64,000 bases of DNA from Buxus sempervirens (taxonomy: Eukaryota; Streptophyta; Magnoliopsida; Buxales; Buxaceae). The notes under the pieces were generated by a model, which saw nothing but the letters and a program-made list of their open reading frames with translations, was not told the origin of the DNA and made no database searches. The position numbers and the translations under genes were made by a program. This document shows positions 1 to 12,300 of this stretch, in pieces; position 1 is the stretch's first letter, and the number at the start of each line of letters is the position of its first letter. The stretch spans positions 52,289,283-52,353,282 of the forward strand of contig OX387182.1 of assembly GCA_947561395.2 (NCBI GenBank). The letters run 5' to 3'.

Positions 1-311
1 GGCTCTCGTCCTATGGAGGCTATTTTGTAATGGTAGCATCCCTTAGTAGTCACGATGGCTCATGATCGTTGCATGATGTTGACGACCAGTCAATTCAAAT
101 GGTTGTATCTCTCAGTCTATTCACTTGCTTAGATAGAACCATGTTCAAGAAGATTGAAAAGGTTGTTATTCACAAAAAGTGACGAATGTTTTCTTGGAAA
201 GTTAATGGTTAGTAATCCTTCTCTAGAAATTGATTGGAGAATTAGATGATAATTTGGACTAAATGTTATGAGCAATACATGGATCCAAAATAGAGCTCAA
301 TGTAGGAAGAA
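1..311. other. Unassigned left flank
   Basis: I see no convincing coding frame, RNA gene or transposon end here. The stretch lies outside the large duplication, because its counterpart near 55.27 kb is replaced by unrelated inverted sequence. It ends at the 5 bp target-site copy that precedes the TRIM element. Confidence 0.5.
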
Positions 312-316
312 GCTAT

Positions 317-760
317 TATGACATCTTGATCTCACATTGAAAATGGACGGAATGCGGGTAAGCTATAAGAGTTAGGAAGTACACTTAACTTAGTGAGGTG
401 GCTTTTGGGGAGAAAATCGTGCGGGTTTAGGCCCAAAGTGGACAATACCTCGCTGGATTGGGTCGTTAAAAAAGATGGTGTGGGTCTTGGCATTGCTTGT
501 AGGAGGTGGTTGGACCAATGAAGGTGGGCCCATGAGGAGCTGATAGTCTTCTAGGTGAGCAGGCCAATACACAAGGACATGCAATCCTGAAGGGGGAGGG
601 GTGGAGATTGTGACATCCCGATCTCACATTAGAAACGGATGAAATCCCTGTAAGGTATAATAGTCAGGATGAACACAATCTAGTGAGATGTCTTTTGGGG
701 ACAAAATAGTGAGGGTTTAGGCCCAAAGTGGACAACACCTCTCTGGGCTGGGTCGTTACA
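317..760 (+). mobile_element. TRIM (miniature LTR retrotransposon)
   Basis: Two similar terminal repeats (317-469 and 609-760, about 152 bp each) flank an internal part of about 139 bp with no coding capacity. The 3' repeat starts TGTGACATCC and ends GTCGTTACA. It is preceded by a purine-rich tract at about 590-608, as expected for a polypurine tract priming plus-strand synthesis. The sequence GCTAT occurs at 312-316 and again at 761-765, a perfect 5 bp target-site duplication. Size and layout fit terminal-repeat retrotransposons in miniature, which depend on other elements for movement. The two repeats have clearly diverged, so the insertion is not recent. Orientation is inferred from the purine tract; I could not find a clean primer-binding site. 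Confidence 0.85.
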
Positions 761-765
761 GCTAT

Positions 766-2580
766 GATCATATTTAGTAGCCTTTTTTATTTGGTTATTT
801 GGTTTTTGTAATTATTTTTGATCAAATTTAGGAAAGCAATCGAAGCTAGGTTGATATGACACTTCTATTTTATCTAAAGTGTGAAGCTTGTTCATTTATT
901 ATATTTTATTTTTAACACCTTGTTATAATAGAAAGTAGGCAAGGGTTCTCGTTTCGAAATGGACGTGATAAAAAGGGTAGTGGAAGAAAGCAGGATTCTG
1001 CTTAGCTACTTGGAAAGTAATGACTTAAATATCGAAGATTTTATATTTATTTGATTTAATAAAAATGATGGGAGTTAATATCTTATGCTTAAATGCTAGT
1101 GAATTGAAATTAAACAAGGCCGAGGAGCTTGACAAGTAGCAAAATTTCTATATAGGAAAATGTAACATAAAAAATGGGGTGGGAACAATGGTTGGTAAAG
1201 GGCATGATGCATAATGTTTAGGTATTAAAAGAATACGTGATAGGTTAATTATAATTATTACTTTTATTTCTATTTTCATTTTTGTTTAACTATTTCTCAT
1301 GATGAGATTTTTTTCTTCATTAGTGCCTACATACCTTAAGTCATATTAGATGAAAACATTAACATACAATCTTCAGAAGAAATGAATGGATTTATTGAAG
1401 GAATTCCTATTGGAAGAGGATATTTTAACATACAATTCAGGTTTTTTCGCCTCAGGAGAAATAAGTTAGCAACTTGTAAAGATTGCAGTCATTCCAAGAT
1501 GAATTCTAGCTTCACAACATAGTCTGATGGCGATGGAAATTTGCATTAATAGACAATTAGGATATTAAGAATGATATAAAACCATAATAACGAAAGTTAG
1601 AAGGAGAAATAATTATTATTTTTAGATGCATTAAAAGTGATAATCTAAGCGTCTTAGTAAAAGACATGGGGTTTAAAGAAAGATGGAGGGATATTTACAA
1701 AATTTATTGAATGGCGAAAGTATACAGGTCTTCACTTCTGGTGAAGATCTAAATATTATAAAGTTAAGATGACAATACTTTGTTCATAGGATCAGGGCTA
1801 TTTAAGTGAAGGGAGCTTTAGTTGACATGAAAAATGGTTTGAGACAAATTATATTCAAATTGAAATGTGGAATGCATGGGTGAGATTTGTGTATTTTGGT
1901 TGACCAAAACCAATTTTTTCTTCTTCATTTTTTTTTCTGATAAGTGGAAAGATTCCAAATTGAAATGTGGAATGCGTGATTGGGAGCTTTATTGTAGTAC
2001 ATATATGTAAGATTAAATAAGATCTCTAGAATTGTATCTATTATGTAAGTTTTGGATGTAATTACGGAAAATTTTGGTGTTAATTTTATAAATAGAGTGT
2101 TTGAAAATTGCTTTTGCTTTACATGAAGGAGGCCTACCATTGAGTGTATTTCTTACTTACGACTATTAGTAGAGACATTTAAAGAGAACATAAGACATCT
2201 TCACATGGTTTTTCTTCATGTAAAGGGTGTACTGAATAGAGTACCTAGAGAGTTAATTTAAGGGTTCGGGGAGGAAAAATGTGCTAATTAATGGAGGTCA
2301 CTAAGGACATATGCAAGGGATCATTACGTAGGTGGACTAGTAGCTCATATTCAAGAAAAGATACCTTGGTAGATATTATTTGCAACTAATGTGAATTTGG
2401 TGGACCAAAATAGAGAGCAAGCAAATGAATACTAGAATTATGGTGTTACCATAGAACAAAAGGTTTTAAATGAGAAGAGTTAGGACTTGGGACTAAGTTT
2501 ATGGATTGTGCCTCTAGCAGAAGTGATAGTAGAGTTGAATTATTGATAGAGATTTAAAATAGGAAAGTCCTAAAAGTAGT
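766..2580. other. Intergenic stretch without recognisable gene
   Basis: AT-rich sequence with frequent stops in all frames. A 23 bp direct repeat (1856-1878 and 1956-1978, one mismatch) flanks 77 bp containing a T-run, a possible small insertion. Nothing else is recognised. Confidence 0.5.
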
Positions 2581-4003
2581 CACTTCTATTATCTTTTTTT
2601 TTTTTTTAATGATCAATAACAAGAATAATATATTAGAAGATATAAAGAAGAGAAAGGTACAAATATGGGAACACAACCCATGAGGAATGGGATGCATCCA
2701 AAAAGACAAAGCATAAAACAGTTAGAATAAGAAACAACACACAACCATCAACACAGCTTTACACCACTTGCTAACTGTCTTAGGATAAGTGTCTCCCAAT
2801 TCCTTACAATATCTCCCACCCCATATTCTCCCCATTCGGTAGAAATCAATATTCAAAAGGCTGCAAGACCCATCATTTTGTCTAGGATAAACTCTCGGCC
2901 ACTGTAGATGTTTTCAAAAATCTTTCTATTACTGTTCAACGACACTACCCTGATGGTAGCAGAGAAAATGGCCGAATATAAACTTCTCCCTATCTTTGAC
3001 AAATGAGGAAATCGCCATTTGAATGCAATCTCACCAAGAGAACTTTGTAGAACCCACTATACTCAAGCCAAGACCAACAATCTCCTCCAAATATAGCCCA
3101 CAAACTTGCAATGTAACAATAAGTTATCCACTGACTCCCCAGCCCTCATACCGAATTGAGATTGTTTTTGTTTTGGGGTCCGATGGGTTCTTGTGAGGAT
3201 TTTGCAGAGTGTTCTTTTGCGTTTACGATTGTATACTCCATACTCCATACTCTTTCATACATATATATATATACATCTTCATTATTCATAAAAAAAAAGA
3301 TGGTCCATGTTAATATCTTCACTCTGAAAGGGATTTTGGCTTTCCAAAGAAACAAAGTAGGGAAGCAAGGGGGGATAACGATGCTAAATTCCAAGAATAT
3401 GACATCCAGGATTTACAGGAGTACTTCCCCTTAGGATCAAGCGACCACAATCTGACATCGTGAATATATGGATGAAGTATCACCCCTTTGAGGTTTTCAG
3501 TTAAGGCCCCTAGGTCATCAATCTCGGATTTTCGAAGATCCCTATTGAACCGAAGGCCCCATTGAAGCCCTTGAGGAGACCACAAAAGGATATCACAAAC
3601 AAAAGGTTCTATGTGAGCACAAGCATGAAAAAGGCAATGAGCAGCTGGGGAAGAATCACCCCACCAAACATCATACTAAAACTTTATAGAATCACCCCTT
3701 TGAAGTTTGGTTGATACAAACTTTAGCGTTTTGGTTGACTTCCCTCCCATTGTTATGAATATCGTACTTACTCAAAATAACCTTATGCCACAATGACCCC
3801 ATTCCTGGCTAAAATGCAACATCCATTTACCAAGAAGCGCGGAGTTCTTCAAATGCACGTTGCCAAGAGATAATCCCTCTTGCTCAAGGCCCCTAGAAAC
3901 CTGATTCCACTTTACTAAATGATCCTTTTTTTTGCTTTCCACCACCCTCCCATAAGAACTCCCTCTGCAATTTTTCAATATTGTGCACCACCTTTGCCGG
4001 TGC

Positions 4004-4306
4004 TTAAAACAATGACATAAAGTAAATTGGAAGGTTAGATAATGCAGCTTTGATCAACATGACTTGCCCCCATATTGATAGATACTGCTTTTTCGACATT
4101 GATAGCTTCTTTCTCATTCTCTCAATAACTGGATCCCATGCTCCTATCGATTTGATTCTTCCCCCTAATGGGGTTCCAAGGTATGTTACTGGCCAATTTA
4201 CATGCCTACACCCATTATATTTTGCAAACATCTTCATCTCATCTTCCCTTACGTGAATCCTAGAAATACTGCTTTTTCCAAGATTCACTTTAAGTCCAGA
4301 TATCAT
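4004..4306 (-). pseudogene. LINE reverse transcriptase fragment (C-terminal part)
   Basis: One hundred residues follow the reverse transcriptase core of a plant L1 element: the SGLKVNLGKS block, then VTYLGTPLGG and the WKKQYLSIWGQVMLIKAALSNLPIYFMSLF region (one residue differs between the two copies). It belongs to the same decayed LINE as the upstream reverse transcriptase fragment but lies in a different frame. The twin copy is at 58780-59082. Confidence 0.85.
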
Positions 4307-4682
4307 CTCAAGGGGTTTAAGGATACACTTTGACCAAAAAACTGTGTTCCAGCATTTCTCTAAGAAGAGAATGGTGTCATATGCAAATTACAAGTTTGTT
4401 ATAGGGACACCATTGTTACCAACCTTAAAAAACTTTTTATCAGCTCTTTCTTCTCTCTCATTTCCATCAATCTGCTAAAGACATCACTAAACATTGTAAA
4501 CAAGAATGGGATAAAGGTTCGCTTTGTCTAAGCCCTCTAGATGACGAAATCTGACCAGCCATTCTACCGTGATAATGAAAGAGTACGATATGTTCTTCAA
4601 ACAACCCCTAATCCACCCATACCACTTATCACCAAAACCCTTCAACCTCATCACACTCTAATAATCCCCATCCCACTTTGTC

Positions 4683-5120
4683 TTATGTTTTCTCCAATTC
4701 CACCTTACAAACCAAACCTGGTTTTCCCATTATTTTACGTTCAGCTACACATTCATTGGCCTCTAAGGAACAATCTAATATTTGATGACCCTTTACAAAG
4801 GTACTTTGGTTTGCTGATATAATCGTCTCCATCGCATCCTTGAGCCTTATCGCCAGCACTTTGGATATGATTTTATACATGCTCTTAATTAGGCTAATTG
4901 GGCAGAAATCCTTCACTTCAACCGCTCCCCGGATTTTTGGAATAAGACACAAGAAAGTGGCATTGGCAACTTTATTGACTATTCCATAATGGTAGAATTC
5001 CTTAAAAACCCCCATTAGATCGTCTTTTATCATATCCCAGCACACTTGATAAAATGCTAAAGTAAAACCATCTGTTCCTAGTGCCTGGTCCTGACCTAGC
5101 TCCATAACAGCCCGTTTCAC
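4683..5120 (-). pseudogene. LINE reverse transcriptase fragment (RVT_1 N-terminal part)
   Basis: A 145-residue open stretch matches the first half of a plant L1 reverse transcriptase: the GxDGFTLAFYQ block, then the F..G.....N.TFLCLIPK block, the PISLI...YKIISKVLA block and the NQSTFVKGHQILD block. The catalytic YADD-type box should follow further on the minus strand, but the frame is broken there. An almost identical stretch lies at 59460-59897 in the duplicate copy. It is a remnant, not a functional gene. Confidence 0.85.
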
Positions 5121-5366
5121 CTCAACCTCCTCAAACTCCCTTTCTAATCATGCACTTTGATTTGCATCAAGTTTAGGACTCTTTTACGCTACAAAAGAAT
5201 TCCAATTCAGATCTGTACAATTCTGAATAAAAGTCTGTTAGCTTTGCCAATATCGATTCTTCATCCTCAATAATATCTCCATCGACCCACAAACTTCTGA
5301 TACCGTTTTTCCTTCTTCCGTTGGAAACTGTGGAAAAACTTTGTATTTTCATCTCCTTCCTTGAGC

Positions 5367-5579
5367 CACTGAATTCTTGATTTTTTTTTTGATCGGTAAA
5401 TAGGATATATTATATATAAGTTATTTGAACATGGTTTATAGGTACACAGATAGTGTACGGTGTACCTATGATACAAAGCTGAATTCAAACACTTAGCTCC
5501 CTAGTCTGAGTTTTACATATTCTAACAACTCCACCCCAACCAACCAACCACACCACCACACACACCCCCCCCCACCCCC

Positions 5580-5623
<44 letters not shown>

Positions 5624-6413
5624 AAACCAAAATTATAGAACAAAACAGTCCTCATATCTGCTGCTCGGTTCTCCCCACATAATCTGGAAACGTGGGACAT
5701 AAGAGCAGGTCTTGAAGCTGAACATCGTTCATCATACCATGTGCTAACAACCAGTTGTGCATAAGCCTCATAATTTTCCTCTCTCAATATGCTAGATCAC
5801 GCTCTAGACTTCTAAAAATTCTGTTGTTCCTTTCTCCCCAAATTACCCAAGCAATGAAGGCAGAGCAATGTTCCACATCAAGTTCTTCCGTGAAGTCCCT
5901 TTCCTCACACCCCACGCCTGTAGAACCTTTCCAAATTTCTCTTCCTGAACCTCAAATGTTCCAAACCTTCCAATGATCCTGTTCCATAGGTTGCTGGCTT
6001 CCTTGCAATGGACAAGTAGGTGCTCCACTGATTCTTCATTTTCGTTACACATTATACATCTATTGGACATCTGCCATCCTCTATTCTTTAGGTGATTCAC
6101 AATTAGGATCTTGTCCAACACTGATGCCAATGTGAAAAAAACCACCTTACTTGGTACAAACTTTGCCCATAACAGCTTGTCTTCCTGGTTCCTCAATCCT
6201 CTAGAGTTCAAGCATGCAAAAGCTTCCTTCACCGAGAATAAACTTGATTTTCCTCTTATCCAACGTCTGCCATCCTGCACCTGTTCCAGCTGTGTACTAT
6301 AGACCTCCTGCAGCAGCTCTTCAAACATTCCCACCTCCAAATCTTGCAGATCTCTTCTAAACCTTTTCTGAAGGAAGCATGCAAAAGCTTCCTTCACTGA
6401 ATCCTTGATTTTT
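5367..6413 (-). mobile_element. Second LINE nested in the first, with target-site duplication
   Basis: A LINE 3' fragment of about 1.0 kb sits inside the other LINE. Its coding part (6421-5843) ends in a zf-RVT domain, with CIMCNENEESVEHLLVHC as the Cys/His cluster, and was once the C-terminus of the polyprotein. On the minus strand it ends in a poly-A (T-run at 5381-5390). The host sequence is duplicated on both sides: 5367-5385 and 6395-6413, 19 bp with one mismatch. The host LINE frame resumes exactly across the insertion (…RQKSRIQ then WLKEGDEN…). The same nested arrangement is in the other copy (60144-61126), so the insertion is older than the duplication. Confidence 0.9.
5563..5613. repeat. 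Long poly-C tract
   Basis: A C-run of 33 bases (5581-5613) is preceded by shorter interrupted C-runs and followed by A's. The duplicate copy has only 10 C's at 60322-60331. The tract lies in the 3' part of the nested LINE. On the minus strand it reads as a glycine-coding ORF, which I consider spurious. Confidence 0.9.
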
Positions 6414-6599
6414 GTCTCCAAATAATTTCTTCATCTCTCAATTCCTTTTCCATTTCTCCCAAACTCTCTTTTCTAACTAGCCTTTCTTCTTCTGTTAAGT
6501 CCCTTGATTCCTCCAATCTATCAAAGAAGTTAATTGAGTCCATTAAGTCCTTCTTCCTTGTTCCCACTTATATGATCTTGGATCAATCATTGATAAAGA

Positions 6600-7130
6600 G
6601 GGGGATATTGACGATGATGTTCCATTTAAAATTGGAGTTGGTTGGCTTAAGTGGGCTAGGTGCTTCTAAAGTGTCTTGTAAATTGTGGTTAGCATACACC
6701 AATCAATTCAAACGGTAAATTTTATGCAACATCAATTAGGCGTGTTATGATGTATGGATTAGTTTATTTGGGAAGAAACAAGCAACATATTCATAAGAAA
6801 ATCATTACTAAGAATTTGAGGTGAGCATGTTTTGATGAATGTGAAAGAAGAGTAGGAGGTGTTGCACAAATATGAAAATAAGATAAAGTGAATAAGATTA
6901 AGATGGTTTGAGCATGTGAAGCAAATACATAAAAAGCCGCTCTAAGAGAGTGCACATTGAGAGATCTAAAAAATGAGTGGAAGACCGAAACTGACCTAGA
7001 TGATGGCTATTGGAAGAATTTAAATACACATCATCTAACCAAAGATTTGGTTTTTGGCAGTAAGGATGGCGGAACAGGATTGTTATTGATCCCAACTAGT
7101 TGAATAAGGCTGTTGTTGTAGCTGTTTGGA
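6600..7130 (+). mobile_element. RTE-type LINE 3' fragment, decayed
   Basis: The plus strand, read across frames, resembles the C-terminal part of a plant RTE-clade reverse transcriptase. First comes a DID-D...I..GWLKW block (about 6610-6650), then a GKFY.T.IR..M.YG block (about 6713-6760), then the charged tail ending in DPN and a Leu/Val-rich run near 7090-7125. There are many stops, and no TSD was identified. A near-identical fragment lies at about 61312-61840. Confidence 0.65.
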
Positions 7131-7464
7131 ATTATTGTATAACATTTAAACTTTGCCTGAGTTTTTTTCCCTATTTTTTTCCACCTATTTTCTTTCCCCT
7201 CCCTACACGCCGCTTTTCGTTGGTGTATAAGTGGTTCTTGTTTATTAAGAAATATAAATGAAATTTTCATAGTTGAACAGTTTTTAGAGAACCTCGGTCT
7301 CCAGGGTGGTTATAGTTCTCTCTGTTTGATTTTTAAATTTATATTATTTTCCCTTCTATTTGTTCACTAGGGAGGCCTGTAGATCTTACCATGGAAGGGG
7401 GTTTGTTGAGTGTTTTAGAGATGTTGTGCTTCTTGCAAAAGGAATTTCTTATGATTTTAAGATC

Positions 7465-8040
7465 ATACATTTTTTAATAGATGATGAATATATTATGTAT
7501 AAGAATTCAAAAAAATGCTACATTAGGCCATGAGCAAAGAATCTCTAGCTCACAACTCTAGGCGTACACAAATATACACACCCCTTCAGGGCCGTCCCTC
7601 TCTAGTCAAGACACAAGAAAGACCTCCTATATCATCTCCTCCCTACTAGAGCCTTCTTTTGCGAGAGAGACAGGCCCCTCATTAGTGGATCTAGGAGCTA
7701 GGTTGAATGGAGTGTTCAATTCTAGAGCCAAATTAAGTGCACTCCTCATCTGAAGACAACCATTGCATGATAGAAGCACAATCCCCTTCTAACACCAAAT
7801 CATGAAACCCTTGCTGTTTGGCATATTCAAGGCCTATAAGACAAGCCTGCACCTCTGTGTGAAGTGAGTTCCCAACCCCATGGGCCCTGAGAAGGTGAAA
7901 AAGGTGATCCCTGCTGCATTCCTGAATCCCAGATGGCGAGACAGTAAGTGAAGTATGATGCCATCCCCTATCCATGTATGCCATGGATAGTCCTCTGAAG
8001 AGCTTACAGAAGTCACAATGGAATCAAAAATGGAGGCTGA
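7465..8040 (-). mobile_element. LINE 3' fragment with RNase H-like domain
   Basis: Minus-strand ORF pieces at 8016-7834 and 7984-7733 encode part of an RNase H-like (RVT_3) domain typical of the C-terminus of plant non-LTR elements. The block HTEVQACLIGLEYAKQQGF is followed by LVLEGDCASIMQWL, where E and D fit the RNase H acidic residues. The fragment ends in a short A-run (about 7465-7476 as T's on the plus strand). It is truncated and frameshifted. The twin is at about 62180-62745. Confidence 0.75.
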
Positions 8041-9373
8041 AGGGGTAACCCTCCCTTAAGAAATTCCGAGATTCCTATCTATATCCATTTTATGGTTTTT
8101 GAACAAAGCCTTCTATTATGATATTAGAATGGTACATCTTCTTAATTTCCTCTAGGCCTTGGAGAATGGCCATGGTTACTGATTTGTCAGAATTCCCCAT
8201 TGCTGGACTTTTGGAACAAAGTTATGCAGGCGTAGGCCTTGAGTTGCTTGGTAACTCGGGTAAGCTGAAGTGTGTGTTCAGAAGGATAACAAAGTATTTC
8301 AGTGTTTAGTATAAGTTCGTTAAGAATTATTGTTTAATACAAATATTAATATTGTGAAAAGAATGAGATATTTAATAGTGGCAGTAATTGTATCTCTTCT
8401 GGAATGCCAAGTGATTGCACGAGGGAAAGTTTTCAGTAGGCTAATGGGAAGGTGGTATATGTCCTATTTATGTGATAAATATCAGAAACTCAGGATTGGA
8501 AGGGCATATGGCATTTCTTCCTCATTTTTCAGAGGTAGATGTCTATCAAAAGTGTTATAAATTCTTTTGTAGATTGAAAAACTCAGCCACTGAATGCCAT
8601 TATGCTATTGCATTGTGATGAAATGAAGGGAACAGAAGGTGTTTAAAAGTGTCCATAATATATCTTATTTCCTTAATGTCTGTGATTGTTATGACCAAGA
8701 TTTGATTATTCTTGCCAAGTTTTTTCGACCTCCAATTTTGTGACTCACAGGATGTAAAATCTTAATTATGTACATATGAAAAATTCTTATATAAATTATC
8801 TTTGTAATTCTTGTTAATTTAGTCTAGAGAAAACAGATCAAAAGCTGTAGCAAGGCCAATTTTTTTGGTAAGTTTGTATATTGAGAAGATCCTCAGGATG
8901 TTTAATCATGTAATTTTTCAGAATATTTTGTTGATGTCATTGTGATGAAATATTCCTTATTCTAGATAAGTGAGATTTTCAGGTGTGGACATGCAAAATT
9001 CCCCTTTCATTATTCTAACAAATTCATGATGTTAGAGCCACTCTGATTTCCAATGCTTGTATTTATGATTCTGAGGCAAAGATGGTTGTATCCACTGCAT
9101 TTTGTCCAGGGACGTTGCCGACATTATGTTTTGTCCACTGCCATACTGATTTTATAAGTGTGTATTGGTTTTTAATTAGGACAGTGAAACTACAATTTGT
9201 TATTTTTGCATGGAACATAAACCCTTTTCTGGTGGAACTTACATGGATTTAAATGAAGTATGTGAAAGAAACTTTATATAATTTTCTTATATGAAGGAGA
9301 ACATAACTCTAATTCTTTTGTCTTGTATATTAGTGGGCGTTTCTTGCTCACCGTTAGCTTTTATTTATTACAG
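8041..9373. other. 5' flank of the exonuclease gene
   Basis: No recognisable protein or transposon. It may contain the promoter and an untranslated first exon of the exonuclease gene, because the first coding exon is preceded by a splice acceptor (…TTACAG at 9368-9373). I could not place the upstream exon. The same sequence, up to 9286, is present at the end of the window. Confidence 0.4.
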
Positions 9374-9375
9374 AA

Positions 9376-12300
9376 ATGATGCAAAGGAAATGTGAGGCAT
9401 CCATAAGATGCCTCCAGAGCAAGGCATACCCTTCCAGTCTGCAATTTAATGGAAATTCTACAGAAGGGTTGCCTGAACTTAAGGATGGAGGTGGTATTGT
9501 GGAATCTGACAACTCACTAAACAGCAAGTCGTTTGCACATCCAAATGAAGGTAAACTGATATATCAACAAGATTTTGGCATGTGGTCAGCTTTTCATTCA
9601 GACTATCAAAAGGTGCAACAGAATCAATGGAATGGTTTTGAGAGCCATCTCTATTCTACAAATTGCGAGTACCCGTTCCCTATAGATACTCAATATCAGT
9701 ATATGTCTTTCAAGATGTGCACTCAAGGTTATCCATATGAATTCCAATTCCAAGAGTTTCAATACTTTGTGGTCATAGACTTTGAGGCAACCTGCGATAA
9801 AGAAAAGAATCCTCATCCGCAGGAGATCATTGAGTTCCCTTCTGTACTAGTGAATAGCATGACTGGGCAACTCGAAGCTGATTTTCAAACCTATGTGCGG
9901 CCAACATGTAATCAACTCTTGACTGACTTCTGTAAGGAGCTAACTGGAATCCAGCAAATTCAGGTGTGTGTAAAAATTATGCTACTAGCTTTCTTTGAAT
10001 GTATGCTTTTGGGCATCAAATGCATGTCACATGCACTTGTAGTGAGCAAAGTTAAGGTTACTGTCTGGCATATGGTGAGACTATACCGTTGGCATATTCT
10101 GTGTGCTTATTTCACCAAGTATCTTCCTTTTCCAGATATATACAGTACGGTTTAAATTAGCTGCGTCATGGTCCATTTATGTGGACTTATTTTTCCATTT
10201 TTGTTCCTTTACCTTTACGAATTATCTTCTATAGTTTACCAGCCATTAAAAAAAATAAAGTAGGTTGAATGGTTACAATGATACAATCATTTGGGATGCG
10301 AATTCCCATGGTAAAACAATCTCGTGATAGTTCCTGCCAGCAATGTTATTTAGTCAAATATTTTTACATATTCATCCTGGGCATGGTTCAAAGGATCATT
10401 CAGTCTAACTCAAAATTGACCTCTACCAAGAATTTATTACTACACCATAGGGACTATAACCTGGTGTAACTGTGTAAGTCCTGCTGAAGCATGCTCTTAA
10501 GAAGGGTGGAGTGGAGACTGGCAAGAGACCAAACTTTTGGCACGTTTGTGCAAAGTGGACACACTTAGGCTTCAACACGTATTTTTGGAAGTAGTCTGAT
10601 CACAATGGTAGAAAATTAAAATTTATACACCATACAAAGAAAATTGAAAAAAAAATTAAAAACTTGGATTAGCTAGGCTTCTTATTGGTTGTATCATCTG
10701 ATTCGACTAGGCTGATCTGTCTCAGTATGGTCAAGACACATTATTCTTCAAAACAGCAGGTGACTCCTTTTAAAACTACTCTAAAGTGAAAATATTTCAT
10801 TATCTTCCAGGCTTCTTCTCGTTCATCTCTCATAACTTATTCAGTTATGCTTTCAGTCAGATTTTTGTTTCATAGTCATTGGAAGGACTTGATCCAAAGT
10901 TTGCTAGGGGCTCATAAAGATTGAGAAAGGCGTGGGCTCGGTTCAAGCTCTTTAAAATTTTCCAGGCTCGGGATTAACTCTGGCTCACTAATATTTCTTT
11001 GCCAGAAGATACTGTCAGATTTGACCTACTGCTAGAATCCCATCTGATGTTATTCTCATTGGCGGCTCCCTAGATTGAGGAGTACAACTTTCTTTTTTAT
11101 GCTAGACTGTGGCATATCTGGAAAGGAACAAGTGGATCTTTGAAGACAGGTGCTTTTTAATGTTGGCGGTTATGAATAACATTAAGATCTTTGTAGCTTC
11201 ATGGGGAGTGGTACATCTAGAGTTGTCTATATCAGATCTCTCGAGAGGATGGCAGGGTATTTGCTTCTTCCACCTGTCTATTTCTTAGATTTCATTATGT
11301 TGGTGTTTGCCACCCATTGGGACCATCAACTTTAGTTTTGATGGGCTTCCAATGGGAAACCCAGCACCCGTGGGCTTAGGAGGATTATTGAGAGATGCCT
11401 ATGGTACTATTGTTGAGGCTTTTATGGATCCTAAGGGAGAGTGAGTATCCATTAAAGTGGAATTACTAGCATTTTCTAATGGGATTGAAAATAGGGTGTC
11501 ATGGCACGACAGGAGTGGGAGATTGCATTATCATTCTTTTGATGACCGCGGATGAACAAGGCTCGTGTAGGTTGATACACTTGGTCCATAAGGCAAGATC
11601 TTTGGCTCTTGAATTGAACACATCATTCGTGAGACTCATAGATTGGTCAATTCACTTGTAGATCATTTCACTAAGTTGGGAGTTGATATGACAAACATGT
11701 TTGTTGGCATCTCACCTGAGGTGATGATTGGGTAGTGGGCATGTTCTTTCAGGTGGTGGAGTATTTTTTGGGGACCTTTGGGTATGAGAAAAATGTTTGA
11801 TGGTTGCTTGGGTTGGAGTCTTGGTTGCTCGTGGGGATTTATGTTGTAATGCACTTTCTCCTTTATCAATGAAATTGTTTACTTCATTTATCAAAAGGAA
11901 AAAAAAAACATTTCTTAGTCTTAGGATTCATTGGTATTAGGGAGAGGACTTGTATGTAACTCTGTGTTTGATACTTGCTTGGTTTGGAGAATCACGGTTG
12001 CCCTTGGGGATTCCTTTTTTTTAATGTATTTTCTCCTTTATTTATGAAATTCTTCACTTTATTTATCAAAAGAAAAAAAAATGTTTAGGCTCAAGCTTGG
12101 CTTCTTAAAGCTTAGCTCAATCTGAAACTATAATTGCGCACTTGCGCACACGAAATTAAGGTTTATCTGCAAAATTAATGAGTGTGACATATACAAATTA
12201 AAAAAATTAAAAATTAATTACCTATTAAATGAATTATAAATATATTTATAGTGAAGTAAATTAAGCAAGCTGAGCTCTAAATGTGTCAAGGCCACCTAAT

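Larger units (their letters stand above)
2581..6578 (-). mobile_element. 5'-truncated L1-type LINE, decayed
   Basis: Read on the minus strand from 6564 to 2595, this is the 3' part of a plant L1-type non-LTR retrotransposon. In order it shows the spacer before the reverse transcriptase (about 6550-6430, with the LxEARxLTxEE-type stretch and then WLKEGDENTKFFH at about 5370-5330), reverse transcriptase blocks (5120-4683, including GxDGFTLAFYQ and an IPK..PISL motif; 4306-4004, including YLGTPLGG), and the C-terminal zinc-binding (zf-RVT) region at about 3250-2850. It ends in a poly-A (T-run at 2593-2607 on +). Frameshifts and stops break the frame. Candidate target-site duplications are 2581-2594 and 6565-6578 (12 of 14 identical). 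It is interrupted by a second LINE at 5386-6394. Confidence 0.85.
439..9286 (+). repeat. Large direct duplication, copy A
   Basis: This stretch is repeated in the same orientation at 55273-64000. By eye the copies differ by only a few percent at most, mostly single bases. Indels include a 52 bp stretch present here (about 1532-1583) and absent from the other copy, and a poly-C tract about 67 bp longer here. The left limit falls inside the 5' repeat of the TRIM. The right limit is not seen because copy A' runs off the window end. All LINE insertions inside are shared by both copies, so they predate the duplication. An assembly that placed two haplotypes side by side would give a similar picture. 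Confidence 0.95.

Noticed and set aside
5485..5787. Glycine/tryptophan-rich ORF on the minus strand
   Set aside because: It is produced by reading through the poly-C tract, and is destroyed in the duplicate copy where the tract is shorter.
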